DNA of 60,875 bases from Planctomycetota bacterium (lineage in GTDB: Bacteria; Planctomycetota; Phycisphaerae; Sedimentisphaerales; Anaerobacaceae), in NCBI GenBank assembly GCA_014384025.1, contig JACNGQ010000372.1, positions 1 to 60,875 on the forward strand, given 5' to 3'. A model generated the notes under the pieces. The model was not told the origin of the DNA, ran no database searches, and worked only from the letters and a program-made list of their open reading frames with translations. The translations under genes were made by a program, and so were the position numbers. This document shows, piece by piece, positions 19,296 through 28,894 of the stretch; the stretch's first letter is position 1; each line of letters opens with the position of its first letter.

Positions 19296-20687
19296 CTATC
19301 GGACGACTACGCATTTCACCTGCATCTGGTCTCTTATCAGCAGCTTACCATCGGAAAGTGCCATCGGTCCCCAGTTTTGGGTTGCACCTCCAACTCTTAA
19401 AGCTATACCTTCACTGTTTGTTCCTGCTTCTCCAAGTAACTCTGCTGATGCAAGTTGCTTAAATCCAGATGGATCAGGCTCTATAAGATACAAAGCCTTC
19501 CTACCGTCGGTAGCCAGAATCAGGCCATCGGCCAGAATCATGCTGCCTTTATTAAAATCAGGTGAACGTCTTGTTGTCCACATGATCTGACCATCCATGC
19601 TCATACACACCAGGCCGTCACGCCGATTATTGGTTCCGTACTGAGCATAGAAATATCCGTTATGTAATATCGGCGGTTTTGTTTGATCGCCAAATTCTTC
19701 GGTTGTAAAAAGTTCTGTTGTGCCGTAGCTGCCATCTGCCTTTTTTTCGACCTTTATCATAGTTGCGCCGAGTTCGTATCCACCAACAACAAGCACTTTG
19801 TTGTCACCGGCATCAACAGCACTCGGTACCGAAATGTGACAATTCCACTTATCATATTCCCAAAGGATTTTTCCCGTAAGGGGTTCTATTCCAACAACAT
19901 TACCCAGAGTTTGAGGCAATTCTCGATTTCCAATAGGATTAGTAGATGAAATAACCATTACAACATGGTCTTTTCCGTCTATTTTCACAACTGAAGGACT
20001 GGCATATGATTCATTGCCAAGATTGGGCGTTTTCCAAACAATATCGCCTGTGAGTTTACCATAAGCAACCACACCCGCCTAAGGCGCCTGCGATGCCAGA
20101 ATAAGCAAATCGCCGTAAATCAAAGGGCACTGAGTAATGGCCCATATCGGAAATCCACCGGGTCCACGTCCAAATCCCCTCGATGAGCTGCTTGCGGGTT
20201 TTCCGCCAAAATCCGTCCAAACATTCTTATTCCAGACGGGCTTGTGTGTGTTTATGTCTATGCAATAAACATCGCCGTTATGACCGCATGAATAAACTTT
20301 ATTACCTTCCACAATCGGTACACTTCGCGAGCCGGGAAACATAGCAGATCCGGGAGCATCATAGGCAAAATTCCAGAGTTCTTTACCATTGGAAAGGTCA
20401 AAACACCGAAGATTATCACCTACCTTATCATCCCTGTCGAGCAAATATACCTTACCGTCTTTGATTACGGGTCCGCCAAATCCTCTTCCAACAGAAATAT
20501 TCCATAGAACTTCCGGCCCATTCTCAGGCCAGGTGCGCAGAAGCCCTTTTTCCGGCGAGATTGCGTTTCTATCAGGCCCGAGATACTGTGGCCAATCCGC
20601 GGCCAGCGCGGCACAAGTCAGTGCTAACGTGATGATGATCGTCCGGCATTTCAGTGAGATTCCATACTTCTCTTCGTTCCAATACAT
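19296..20687 (-). pseudogene. PQQ-type beta-propeller interrupted by an in-frame TAG
   Basis: The minus-strand frame from ATG (20687) runs 202 codons to a TAG at 20081-20079. It continues in the same frame for 260 more codons to a natural end, KCVVVR. The intact relative at 51977-53290 aligns through the break: ILASQTDRAGIVAY there, ILASQAP-stop-AGVVAY here. One base change has therefore stopped an otherwise whole 463-codon gene. Its start has a signal peptide ending ALAADWPQY and a GGAGG ribosome-binding site. Propeller strand motifs (GELW, GKILWEYD, YLIEPD) are well kept on both sides. It may be a recent pseudogene, a sequence error or a readthrough site. lepA ends in TAG, so recoding of TAG genome-wide is not supported. 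Confidence 0.8.
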
Positions 20688-20792
20688 GATTTCTACCTCC
20701 TTATCCGGGATTTACCATTTTACTCAGTAATCCGTATAATGCCGAGTTCCGTTGTAATTGTCACCTATCCACGAACATTTACACGGGTTTCG

Positions 20793-22250
20793 TTACTTTG
20801 CTTTGACGTCGTAGCAGAGCAGTACATCCTGATCACGGATGTATAATTTACCGTTGGCAATGACCGGGTGCGGCCAGGCCGGCGCCCTGCTACGGTCCGG
20901 CTGCTCAAAGCGACCATGTTCGATGTATTGCTTCGGATCCGGTTCAATCAGGACTACAGTACCGTCTTCCATACGATAGTAGAGTCGGCCATCCGCCAGT
21001 GCCACCGAGCCCTTCGCCCGACGACCTGCGCTCTCACGCTGGTCCCACATGATCTTGCCCGTCTTGAAGTCCAGACAGACGAGGGCGCCACCCTCATTGC
21101 CGCCAGTGGCGCCATACAGGTAGCCACCCAAAAGGATCATGCCTCCGTGGTGGTTTTGCATCTCGCTGGTGGAATAGACTTCCTCGGCCTTGACACCACC
21201 GTTGGCATCTTTGCTAAGCTTCACCAAACCAGCACCCGCACCATAGGCCGAGGAGGCGAACACATGGCCGTCGTGGTAGATCGGCGTGGAACAGATAATC
21301 CCCATGCGGTTGGCGGGCTTGTCATACTTCCAGAGGAACTTACCGTCAGACGCTGCAATCCCTGTAAGCGTTTTGCCGGTGAGCTGCACGTACTGGCGCT
21401 GCCCTTGGAAGTCGACCGCGATAGCCGAGGAATAGGCCGCTCCAGATCCGCCAAAACCACCGAAACCACCTGGACCACCGCGGGGACGGCCTCGACCACG
21501 GTCGGCACCGCTGGGAGCACCACCGAAACCACCCGGACCAGCGCCGGGACGACCTCGATCACGGTCGGCATTGCCGGGAGCGCCATCGAAACCACCCGGA
21601 CCACCACCGGGACCAGCAGACCCGCCGTCGGAACTGCTGGGCACCTGGGCCTTCCAGATCGTCTTGCCGGTCAGCTTGTCGAGGGCTACCAGGGTCGCGT
21701 CTACGCTGCCTGGGGTGCAGATGACCTTATCACCATCAACGAGTGGCGATTCGCGGTAGCTCCACATGGGTGTGCGCCCGCCAAAATCATCTGTCATACT
21801 GATTTGCCACACGATCTTGCCGTCTTTGACCTGCAGGCAAGCCACATTACCGCCCAGGCCCTCGACATAGAGCCGTTCGCCATCGACTGTCGGCGTGCAT
21901 GCGGGCCCCTCTTTTCCCTGCGACGGTCGCTGCGCGAAAGCCGGGCCAAGGCGGGTCACCCAAAGCTCCTTGCCGTCGGTCTCGGACAGGGCCCAAACGA
22001 CTTCGTCCTCACCCCGGTTGCTCATGCCGAAGATCCGTCCGGCGGCAACGGACGGAGCGCTATAGCCGCCGCCGAGTTTGTCGATTTTCCAGGCGAGCGG
22101 GGGGCTATCGTTCGGCCATTCCTTGAGCAGGCCTGTGTCCACGGACTTGCCGTCACGGTTTTGCCCGCGCCATTGCGGCCAATCCGCAGCCAAAGTGCTG
22201 CCGCTCGTTATCGTTATAATTGCTGCTATCAGCATTACTTTAGTCTTCAT
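20793..22250 (-). CDS. Secreted PQQ-type beta-propeller protein with glycine-rich insert
   Basis: 485 residues from the ATG at 22250, which has AGGAG 8 bases upstream. An earlier in-frame start would add 31 residues without a signal sequence. The signal peptide ends TLAADWPQWRG. Strand repeats such as GKTIWKAQVPS, GKFLWKYD and GKIMWDQRE give a BamB/quinoprotein-like propeller. Between two blades lies a Gly/Pro/Arg-rich insert of ~65 residues built from 21-residue repeats (DNA repeats at 21484-21609). It is probably periplasmic. Whether it binds a quinone cofactor cannot be told; family members of this kind are often only binding proteins. It precedes the disrupted paralogue by 105 bp. Confidence 0.85.
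   Translation of the reverse strand: MKTKVMLIAAIITITSGSTLAADWPQWRGQNRDGKSVDTGLLKEWPNDSPPLAWKIDKLGGGYSAPSVAAGRIFGMSNRGEDEVVWALSETDGKELWVTRLGPAFAQRPSQGKEGPACTPTVDGERLYVEGLGGNVACLQVKDGKIVWQISMTDDFGGRTPMWSYRESPLVDGDKVICTPGSVDATLVALDKLTGKTIWKAQVPSSSDGGSAGPGGGPGGFDGAPGNADRDRGRPGAGPGGFGGAPSGADRGRGRPRGGPGGFGGFGGSGAAYSSAIAVDFQGQRQYVQLTGKTLTGIAASDGKFLWKYDKPANRMGIICSTPIYHDGHVFASSAYGAGAGLVKLSKDANGGVKAEEVYSTSEMQNHHGGMILLGGYLYGATGGNEGGALVCLDFKTGKIMWDQRESAGRRAKGSVALADGRLYYRMEDGTVVLIEPDPKQYIEHGRFEQPDRSRAPAWPHPVIANGKLYIRDQDVLLCYDVKAK
21484..21609. repeat. Two direct 63-bp repeats inside a propeller gene
   Basis: Two adjacent units of 63 bp (21484-21546 and 21547-21609) differ at a handful of positions. They encode 21-residue Gly/Pro/Arg-rich units ending GPGGFG. 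A partial third unit flanks them. The insert adds flexible length in a propeller loop. The high GC of this stretch also creates a long false reading frame on the other strand. Confidence 0.75.
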
Positions 22251-22740
22251 TTTCTTCACTCCTAATAAATTATTATCTGGAAATATCCCCTTTGAACGCT
22301 TAAAAACGCAATTTTCTATGTACGACGTCAATAATCTCACCAAAATCTATCGAATTATTAATTTTTGCACAAATCTACTTGATAAATCCGGGGTAATATC
22401 ATTTTTTAGAGTATTCTAAAAAATTCGTAACTTCTTTCAAAACAAGCATTCTCCATGTGTATGGACATACTCTGCCCCCTACTCTATTTAACATTCCGCA
22501 TGTAAAGACGTTTGGAGAATCCGTTTTATTTCAGAGTTAAATCAAATTTCTACCATTTTATTTGAGGAGTACAACTCATTTTTCATGCACTACGTGGGAG
22601 ATCCGGGATAATACAATTAAGAAGATTTGATTTCTCAGTAAAATCTGCTACTGTATTGAAACAGGAGCCTAAGCATATTTTATGTTAATGTCACATGGGA
22701 TATGCAAGTTATCAAATCTTATTTCGAAAGGAGCCGGATT
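22251..22740. promoter_or_regulatory. Divergent promoter region with perfect 10-bp inverted repeat
   Basis: 490 bp between two divergent genes. Arms ATTTTTTAGA (22401-22410) and TCTAAAAAAT (22415-22424) are perfect complements around GTAT. No T-tract arrangement points to one direction, so an operator is as likely as a terminator. AAGGAG before 22741 is the ribosome-binding site of the plus-strand gene. The rest is AT-rich without further recognisable sites. Confidence 0.45.
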
Positions 22741-24951
22741 ATGCGTAAGCTGATTTTAATCTGTCTATTGATATTATTGACATCAACAATCAGCCCGGCA
22801 GATATTGTAACATTAGAAAGCCGCTGGTTGAAGGCCGAGATAAATGATGTTACGGGGCGATGGAGCTTGTTAGATAAACGTTCAGGAACAAGATGGCCTT
22901 CGGATGGGACGGCTGGGCCCGGAAGCGCAGAGTGGCTTGAGGGTGATTTTGAGAGGACTGACATCACAAGCAAGAATACCGTACATCTGCACAACAGGAA
23001 GAATGGTACGGCTGTTGTCTTTGCCCTTGTTGATGAAGGAAAAACATTAGACCTTAATTACGAGGAAAAGGCAAGCAGAAGTATCCGTGTACTTGAGGAA
23101 GCTCTGGTTATTACGGATGTTGAAGACGGCTATGTTATCGTACCATGCCGGGAGGGATTACTGATTTCGGCCAACAGCGGAAAAACATTTAAACGAGTAT
23201 TTGGCACATCCGATTATGAAGGCTGCCATATGAATATGCTCGGTTTTATAAAGAGCGGTTCGGCGCTGATTGCAACATGGGACGATGCTTACGTTTTTCC
23301 GGAACTTCATAGTACAAAACCCACAGATAAACCATACAACCAAAGATTAACAGCAACGTTCGAGTTACGACGCAGCGCAAAGTCGGTACGTCTTACGCCG
23401 TTAGGTAAAGGCAACTGGAATACGATAGCTGCCGGCTACAGGCGTTATGCCGAAAAGCAGGGTTTGGCGATAACACTTAGAGAAAAGATTCGCCGCGACA
23501 AGCACGTAGAACTGATGATCGGAGCATCGAATGCCAAATTGTGGACCTGTCTTGCGCGGCGTATGAATGAGGAAAGCACTAAGGAAGAATCGGTCAAAGT
23601 TCGCTGGGCTTTCGATGAGGCCGCAAAAATCGCTGAGCATCTTCGTAACGACCTTGACATCGAGCGCTGCCTGTTTATGGTTGGCGGCTGGACAGAAGGC
23701 GGCTATGACTGCCGGCATCCCGATAACCTGCCGGCTAATCCTGAGTGCGGCGGTAATGAAGCACTGTCGGACGCAATCAAGCGAATCCAGGCATTGGGCT
23801 ATGTCGGATGCTTACACGATAATGTGCAGGATATGTATCGGGACGCGAAGAGCTGGGACCCGGCATTCATTGAAAAACATCGAGACGGTTCGCTTATAAC
23901 CGGCGGCAGGTGGTTAGGCGGACGAGCATACATGGTCTGCGCGCCGAAGCAATTGGAACTTGCCAAACGGCCGCAGAATCTACCTGCTATCCATAAGCTA
24001 TTCTCACCATGGAGCTACTTTATCGATACGACCTACGCGGTTGGGCCCCGTGAATGCTTTGATCCCAATCATCCTGTTGAGAGAAACAGCGACATCGCCT
24101 GGAAGATTCGCCTGAGCGATTATGGGCGGGAAGTATTTGGAATTTTCGGCAGTGAGTGCGGTCGCGAGTGGGCACTGCCACACAGTGATTTCTTCGAGGG
24201 ACTCGTGGGTGTAAGTGGAAAGTACTACCATAACCTTAAACCAGAGGAAATCGGGGCTACGGTTATTCCATTCTTCGAGATGGTCTATCATGACTGCCAG
24301 ATATGCTATGGCAAGTACGGCTACCAGGCCCAAAAGGCTGCTGAATATGTCGCGCATCATGTTTTATGCGCCCGCCCGCTGCATTATCACTCTTTTAGCG
24401 ACCACCTTTACTGGCAATCTGACCAGAGCAAAACAAATGAAAACAGTAAGTCGGATATCTCCTGTTATACCCGCAGTGATAACGGCTGGGCTGAAAATAT
24501 GCATCCCATGGATGTATTTCTGAAAAATACTCATGAAGTGTTGGGACCCCTGCACAGTGTTACAGCCCACGATGTCCTGAAACAATTGGAATTTCTCAGC
24601 AAAGACCAAACACTCCGGCAGGCGACATACGGACAAGGGAAAAATGCGACAAGAATCATCGTGAATTTCTCAGCAGCAGAAGCCCGGGTTACATCGGAAC
24701 TGGGAGCAGATGTAGTCCTGCCGCGTTGGGGATTTGTAATAGAAGGGCCGCGTTTTGCAGCTTTTTATGCGCTTCGCTGGAATAAAGAAGAGTACGGTAA
24801 TGGTGCTTTGTTTACACTTCAGGCAAAGGACGATAAAGATTTGAAAAATTCTCGTAGCATACGCGTTTTTCATGCCTTTGGGCCGGAAAACCTTCGATGG
24901 AAGGATAACATCTACAAAATAAAACGCGAGCAGGTGATACAACCTCAATAG
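22741..24951 (+). CDS. Secreted DUF5696-like putative glycoside hydrolase
   Basis: 736 residues from the ATG at 22741, preceded by AAAGGAG; the earlier in-frame TTG/ATG region lacks a signal peptide. The signal peptide is MRKLILICLLILLTS, cut near SPA. An N-terminal beta-rich domain (~25-250) precedes a TIM-barrel-like region (~255-560). Its motifs GGWTEGGYDCRHPDN, LGYVGCLHDN and DTTYAVGPRECFDPNH resemble DUF5696 and, distantly, GH101/GH129 barrels, where acidic residues in such loops are catalytic. A beta-sandwich (~600-736) closes the protein. Sugar hydrolysis outside the cytoplasm is likely; the substrate is unknown. A strong terminator lies downstream at 25103-25149. Confidence 0.65.
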   Translation: MRKLILICLLILLTSTISPADIVTLESRWLKAEINDVTGRWSLLDKRSGTRWPSDGTAGPGSAEWLEGDFERTDITSKNTVHLHNRKNGTAVVFALVDEGKTLDLNYEEKASRSIRVLEEALVITDVEDGYVIVPCREGLLISANSGKTFKRVFGTSDYEGCHMNMLGFIKSGSALIATWDDAYVFPELHSTKPTDKPYNQRLTATFELRRSAKSVRLTPLGKGNWNTIAAGYRRYAEKQGLAITLREKIRRDKHVELMIGASNAKLWTCLARRMNEESTKEESVKVRWAFDEAAKIAEHLRNDLDIERCLFMVGGWTEGGYDCRHPDNLPANPECGGNEALSDAIKRIQALGYVGCLHDNVQDMYRDAKSWDPAFIEKHRDGSLITGGRWLGGRAYMVCAPKQLELAKRPQNLPAIHKLFSPWSYFIDTTYAVGPRECFDPNHPVERNSDIAWKIRLSDYGREVFGIFGSECGREWALPHSDFFEGLVGVSGKYYHNLKPEEIGATVIPFFEMVYHDCQICYGKYGYQAQKAAEYVAHHVLCARPLHYHSFSDHLYWQSDQSKTNENSKSDISCYTRSDNGWAENMHPMDVFLKNTHEVLGPLHSVTAHDVLKQLEFLSKDQTLRQATYGQGKNATRIIVNFSAAEARVTSELGADVVLPRWGFVIEGPRFAAFYALRWNKEEYGNGALFTLQAKDDKDLKNSRSIRVFHAFGPENLRWKDNIYKIKREQVIQPQ

Positions 24952-25370
24952 CTACAGAAAGTTAGGTGAATCTATAGAAAAATTTCAGAAATAATCGTTA
25001 CATTTAGTATCAATGCAGGCACATAATTATAAAATCTTTACTAAATTTATATTCCATGGAGGGAAGTTGATAATGTAGTGTATCGAATATACACTATCGC
25101 CTAAGCTCCTGCTTTTACATTCTCCTCCAAAAAGCAGGGGCTTTTTTTCTAAATCCGCTTTTTTTGTGGATTTCCGCAGTTGAAGCTCATTGTGCTGAAT
25201 CACAACATAACCTTTTTACGATATTTTTTCCACTTTTTTAAATTTTTCATGAGTCATTTCTGGTGTGAATTTCGCATTATAATATGATAGAATTTATATG
25301 AGAGGCGATATTACAGCTTTATTGATATTGATTATGAATAAATTCTGTTAATTTCATTTGGAGGTCGAAA
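24952..25370 (+). promoter_or_regulatory. Structured intergenic region upstream of the MBL-fold gene
   Basis: 419 bp. An inverted repeat with 8-bp arms, TAGTGTAT and ATACACTA around CGAAT, sits at 25076-25096 and is followed within 10 bases by a terminator hairpin. A GGAGGG at 25058-25063 could pair with CTCCTCC inside the terminator loop. The two hairpins together could be a small RNA or an attenuator. Between 25150 and 25360 I see only AT-rich sequence; GGAGG just before 25371 is the next ribosome-binding site. Confidence 0.4.
25103..25149 (+). terminator. Rho-independent terminator
   Basis: An AGCTCCTGCTTTT arm pairs with AAAAGCAGGGGCT (one mismatch) around a pyrimidine-rich loop, and a run of seven to eight T follows. 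It ends the DUF5696-like gene or a short RNA made from 25050 onward. Confidence 0.85.
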
Positions 25371-26459
25371 ATGATTAAGTCAATTCTCGGGGGCGTAGTT
25401 CTTTGCCTGCTCATATCCGGTATCGGAAACGGTTCGGCGAAGTTTGTCAGGATCGAAAGGCTCTCTGACCGTGTGGTCATTGGCTATTGGCTTGGAACCG
25501 GCAGGACGAATTTCGTGGCGATAAAATCACAGAAGGGCCTGGTAATCATCGATACCGAGATGTCGCCGCGTATCATGGCGCCAATTAAAGAGCGGCTTGA
25601 AAAGGCATTTGGGCGTAATGACTGGGCTTATGTCATCAATACACATGCCCACATCCATCATGCAGGCGGAAACAGTCTGTTCAAAGGCGCGGTGGTAATC
25701 GGCCACGACAATTTACCCGCTGATATGCAGTGGCTCATCGATAAGCAGGTAGATCAAACATGGAAACGCAAGAACCTTGATAATAACGCCATGACGATTC
25801 GCAACCTGCAGGCTTTACTGCCGCGGGTCGCCGGAAATCGATTACAGACCAGGAGGATACAAGGTGAAATCAAGTTCTTCGAACTAAACACGCAGGACAT
25901 AAAGGAAGGTTTCGAAATTGTAAAACCGACTATAACGTTTTCCGATAAATACACTCTTGACCTTGGAGACCTTCGGCTTGAACTTGTTTTTTTCGGCAAA
26001 GGGCACAGTCTGTCCGACACACTGGTTTACGTTCCGCAGGAGCGACTGCTGGTTACGGGCGCGATTGTGTATCAGCGCCGTCACCTGCCCGAGATTGGCG
26101 AAGAGTCGAAACTCCAGGACGTATATCGCTTCCTGGCAGTGCTGGACGAGTTTCTCGCCGAAGGGGTGAAGATCGATCATGTGATCACTTCACACAGCCC
26201 ACCGCTGCGGCAGAACGATCTCCGGCCCGTGCGGGACTATTACCAGAGGATGCTCACGGAGGTGCACGCGGCCCAGCAGGAGGGCCTGACCCTGGAGCAA
26301 GCCACGAAGCGACTCGCCGTGCGGACGAAGTTCCCCGCCTTCCGTGAGCCACCACCCGGCGATTGGGCCTACGGCATGCACGAGCGCAACATGAGGAATC
26401 TGTGGCGCATTCTGCAAGAAGAAGAACAGCAGCCGAAAACACAGCACGCCGGAAATTAG
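25371..26459 (+). CDS. Secreted metallo-beta-lactamase-fold protein with altered metal site
   Basis: 362 residues. A signal peptide (~1-23) precedes an MBL fold. The first metal motif is HAHIHH (92-97), where the usual HxHxDH has Asp at position five. The later GHSLSDTLVY supplies His212, but the bridging Asp of a typical TGD is Ala231 (LLVTGAIVY). A last His lies in TSHSPP. One metal may still bind, but the normal two-metal hydrolase site is changed, so activity is uncertain. The C-terminal ~60 residues are helical. The last ~300 bases are richer in GC than the first part. The ribosome-binding site is GGAGG. Confidence 0.85.
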   Translation: MIKSILGGVVLCLLISGIGNGSAKFVRIERLSDRVVIGYWLGTGRTNFVAIKSQKGLVIIDTEMSPRIMAPIKERLEKAFGRNDWAYVINTHAHIHHAGGNSLFKGAVVIGHDNLPADMQWLIDKQVDQTWKRKNLDNNAMTIRNLQALLPRVAGNRLQTRRIQGEIKFFELNTQDIKEGFEIVKPTITFSDKYTLDLGDLRLELVFFGKGHSLSDTLVYVPQERLLVTGAIVYQRRHLPEIGEESKLQDVYRFLAVLDEFLAEGVKIDHVITSHSPPLRQNDLRPVRDYYQRMLTEVHAAQQEGLTLEQATKRLAVRTKFPAFREPPPGDWAYGMHERNMRNLWRILQEEEQQPKTQHAGN

Positions 26460-26791
26460 ACATATCGACATACACTTCTAATTTACACTTTTCGCCATTG
26501 TGTTTACGGGTATTTATCAGGTTCTATTGAGTTTGGAGTCTCCAGGAGTCTCATGAACCCTGTTGAAACACGATGTTACTTGTGAAGCACACCAAAATTC
26601 AATTGTTATTCGTCTTATATGGACATTAAAATAAATTGTGTTATGGTGCGTTAATCAAAAAAAGTATAATTATATTGCTCGTATTTCTTACTGGCAGAAT
26701 TGATATACTTAATAATAAAGGTATAAGCTTGCTGTATAATCTAAGAACAATGTCATTTGGAAGATTAAAGTCTGTTATAGGAGATTTATCT
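26460..26791. other. AT-rich intergenic stretch, upstream region of the heparinase-like gene
   Basis: 332 bp. TAGGAG at 26778-26783 is the ribosome-binding site that decides the GTG start at 26792. The frame is open further upstream from a TTG at 26636, but that part is AT-rich and does not encode a plausible signal peptide. No promoter stood out. Confidence 0.4.
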
Positions 26792-28846
26792 GTGAGGAGG
26801 TCGGCAATACCATTAACCTTATCCATCGGAATATGGACAGGAACAATCTTTCCCTGCCTGTTTTTTTCAATTTCATCTGCATCCGGCCAGACCATAAGAC
26901 ACGCCGTCCCGGACGAACATCCCCGGCTTTTGGGCTCTCTTGAGCGTTTGCAGGGATTGGCCACCGAACGCCCCGAAGCTTATCAGCGAGTTGTGCAGGT
27001 GGCACGCCAGGCAAATGCAGACGATCATGCGAAAATGATATCGATGGCTATTGTCTGTGCGATAGAATCTGATGAGCAGCTTGGCAGACTCGCGGTACAG
27101 AAGGCAATGACGTACATAAATAGTCCCATACGAAGCGGGCATGTCACCTTTGGTCACGACCTGGCCCGCTGTGCAATAGTTTACGATTTGTGTTATGAAT
27201 ACTGGAGCAAGGACCAACGTGCAGGATTCCACGAATACATGAACAGAACAGTTGATGCGAATGTACGCTCGGAAACCCACGTATTCCACAACGGCTGGTA
27301 CGGATACAAGCACTGGGGAATCGGACTGGCCTGCTACGCAACATATTATGAAAACGAAAGAGCCCAAGCAATCCTTCGGGCCCTTGAACAAGATTGGCTT
27401 ACCCGTGCAGCACCGGCCCTCGAACTGGCCGGTGATGGAGGCGGATGGGCTGAGGGATATTATATACACTACTGGTTGTATGAATGGCTGTTCTTCTGTG
27501 AGGCTGCCCGCTATTGTGAAGGAGTGGACTATTACGCGGCCGCACCGAAGTTTTTCAATAACCGGGCAATTGCAGGCATGTTTGAAACTTACCCCGGGAT
27601 CAAGACATACAATTCCCGCCGGTCGGTCCCAATGGGTGATGGGGGCGGCCGTACCTTCGGAGGAGACCGAGACAAGACACTATCGGCAAGATGTATCCTG
27701 GTAAATTATTTTTACGACGACCCGAACCATCAGGCTGTGCACACTTTCAATGAGACTACACCAAGGTCCAGTGTGGGTGTATATGCGTATAAGGATTTTC
27801 TCTGGCGGGACACTTCCATCGAGAAAGGCGATATCAATGCTTTCAAGCTCTCGCATATAAGTCCCGGGCCCGGCTATGTCTATGCCCGCAGCTCGTGGGA
27901 TGAAGATGCTACTTATTTCTTCTTTAAGTGCGGAGACCGCTTCACCGCTCATCAGCATCTGGATGTGGGACATTTTCTTATTTACAAGTATGAGGAGCTT
28001 GCAGGCGACGGCGGCCATTATGACTCTTTCGGTTCAAGTCATGATGTCAACTATCACCTGAGGAGCATTGCTCATAACACGATACTTGTCCATGACCCAT
28101 CGGAGACCTGGCCGAATATTCGCGCCGGCACCGTTACCGGTAACGACGGAGGGCAATCGCATTCCTGGCCTCACCATAACGGAGCGGTTACGGACCCGCA
28201 GCAATGGCTAAAAGAACACACGCTGTATGATATTGCAGATATTCTGGCTTTCGAAGACCGGGGAGAATACCTGTATGTGGCCGGTGATTGCACACGAGCC
28301 TATTCACTGGATAAGCTTGAGTATTTCACACGCCAGATTGTGTTTCTCAGGCCCGGTATTTTTGTCATCTTCGATCGTGTATGTTCCACGAATCCGCAAT
28401 TTCAAAAGACCTGGCTGCTTCAGGCAATGAAGGAACCCGCTGATACCGGTCAGAACATGGTAGTTACTAACGGTGAAGGACGATTGTTTATCCAGACTCT
28501 ACTGCCTGAGAATCCGCAGATTAAGCTGGTAAAGGAATCAAAACTGTACAGTTATGACGGCAATAAATATCTTCCCGGCCGGGATACGGGACCTGCGCCT
28601 CAATGCCGCATCGAAATATCACCTCCCGAACCAGCCAAAGTTGATTATTTCCTACATGTGTTGACAGCGACAGATGCCGCGACCACATCAGTAGAAAAGG
28701 CCGCTTTTAATATTGACAACCAGACTGTAACAGTGGTTGTAGGCCCTGCAGAAATCACATTCACGACAAATGAAGTAGGAGGCAATATCAACATGTCCGG
28801 GCGCACGAGTATATTTGCAGACAGAATTATAGCCGAACATAAGTAG
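26792..28846 (+). CDS. Secreted heparinase II/III-like polysaccharide lyase
   Basis: 684 residues from a GTG preceded by TAGGAG at 8-base spacing. The signal peptide (RRSAIPLT, then a hydrophobic core) cuts near SASGQ. An alpha/alpha-toroid (~50-370) has the HNGWYGYKHWGIGLACY and GWAEGYYIHYWLYEW segments typical of alginate-lyase/heparinase toroids. A beta-sandwich of the heparinase II/III type (~375-680) has the conserved AHQHLDVGHF motif and the later RSIAHNTILV stretch. Such enzymes cut uronic-acid-containing chains by beta-elimination. Substrate not assignable; the nearby sulfatase hints at a sulfated uronan. Confidence 0.88.
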   Translation: MRRSAIPLTLSIGIWTGTIFPCLFFSISSASGQTIRHAVPDEHPRLLGSLERLQGLATERPEAYQRVVQVARQANADDHAKMISMAIVCAIESDEQLGRLAVQKAMTYINSPIRSGHVTFGHDLARCAIVYDLCYEYWSKDQRAGFHEYMNRTVDANVRSETHVFHNGWYGYKHWGIGLACYATYYENERAQAILRALEQDWLTRAAPALELAGDGGGWAEGYYIHYWLYEWLFFCEAARYCEGVDYYAAAPKFFNNRAIAGMFETYPGIKTYNSRRSVPMGDGGGRTFGGDRDKTLSARCILVNYFYDDPNHQAVHTFNETTPRSSVGVYAYKDFLWRDTSIEKGDINAFKLSHISPGPGYVYARSSWDEDATYFFFKCGDRFTAHQHLDVGHFLIYKYEELAGDGGHYDSFGSSHDVNYHLRSIAHNTILVHDPSETWPNIRAGTVTGNDGGQSHSWPHHNGAVTDPQQWLKEHTLYDIADILAFEDRGEYLYVAGDCTRAYSLDKLEYFTRQIVFLRPGIFVIFDRVCSTNPQFQKTWLLQAMKEPADTGQNMVVTNGEGRLFIQTLLPENPQIKLVKESKLYSYDGNKYLPGRDTGPAPQCRIEISPPEPAKVDYFLHVLTATDAATTSVEKAAFNIDNQTVTVVVGPAEITFTTNEVGGNINMSGRTSIFADRIIAEHK

Positions 28847-28894
28847 AAGCATTTGCAAAGTTGCTTCTAACTATATCTGGTAGTATTCACTATT

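Noticed and set aside
20079-20081. TAG read as a sense codon genome-wide
   Set aside because: lepA ends in TAG exactly where the family ends, so TAG is a normal stop here.
20868-22265. 465-codon plus-strand open frame
   Set aside because: It lies antisense to the propeller gene at 20793-22250, in a GC-rich stretch with a glycine-rich repeat that removes stop codons on the other strand. The minus-strand gene has a ribosome-binding site, a signal peptide and propeller motifs; this frame has none.
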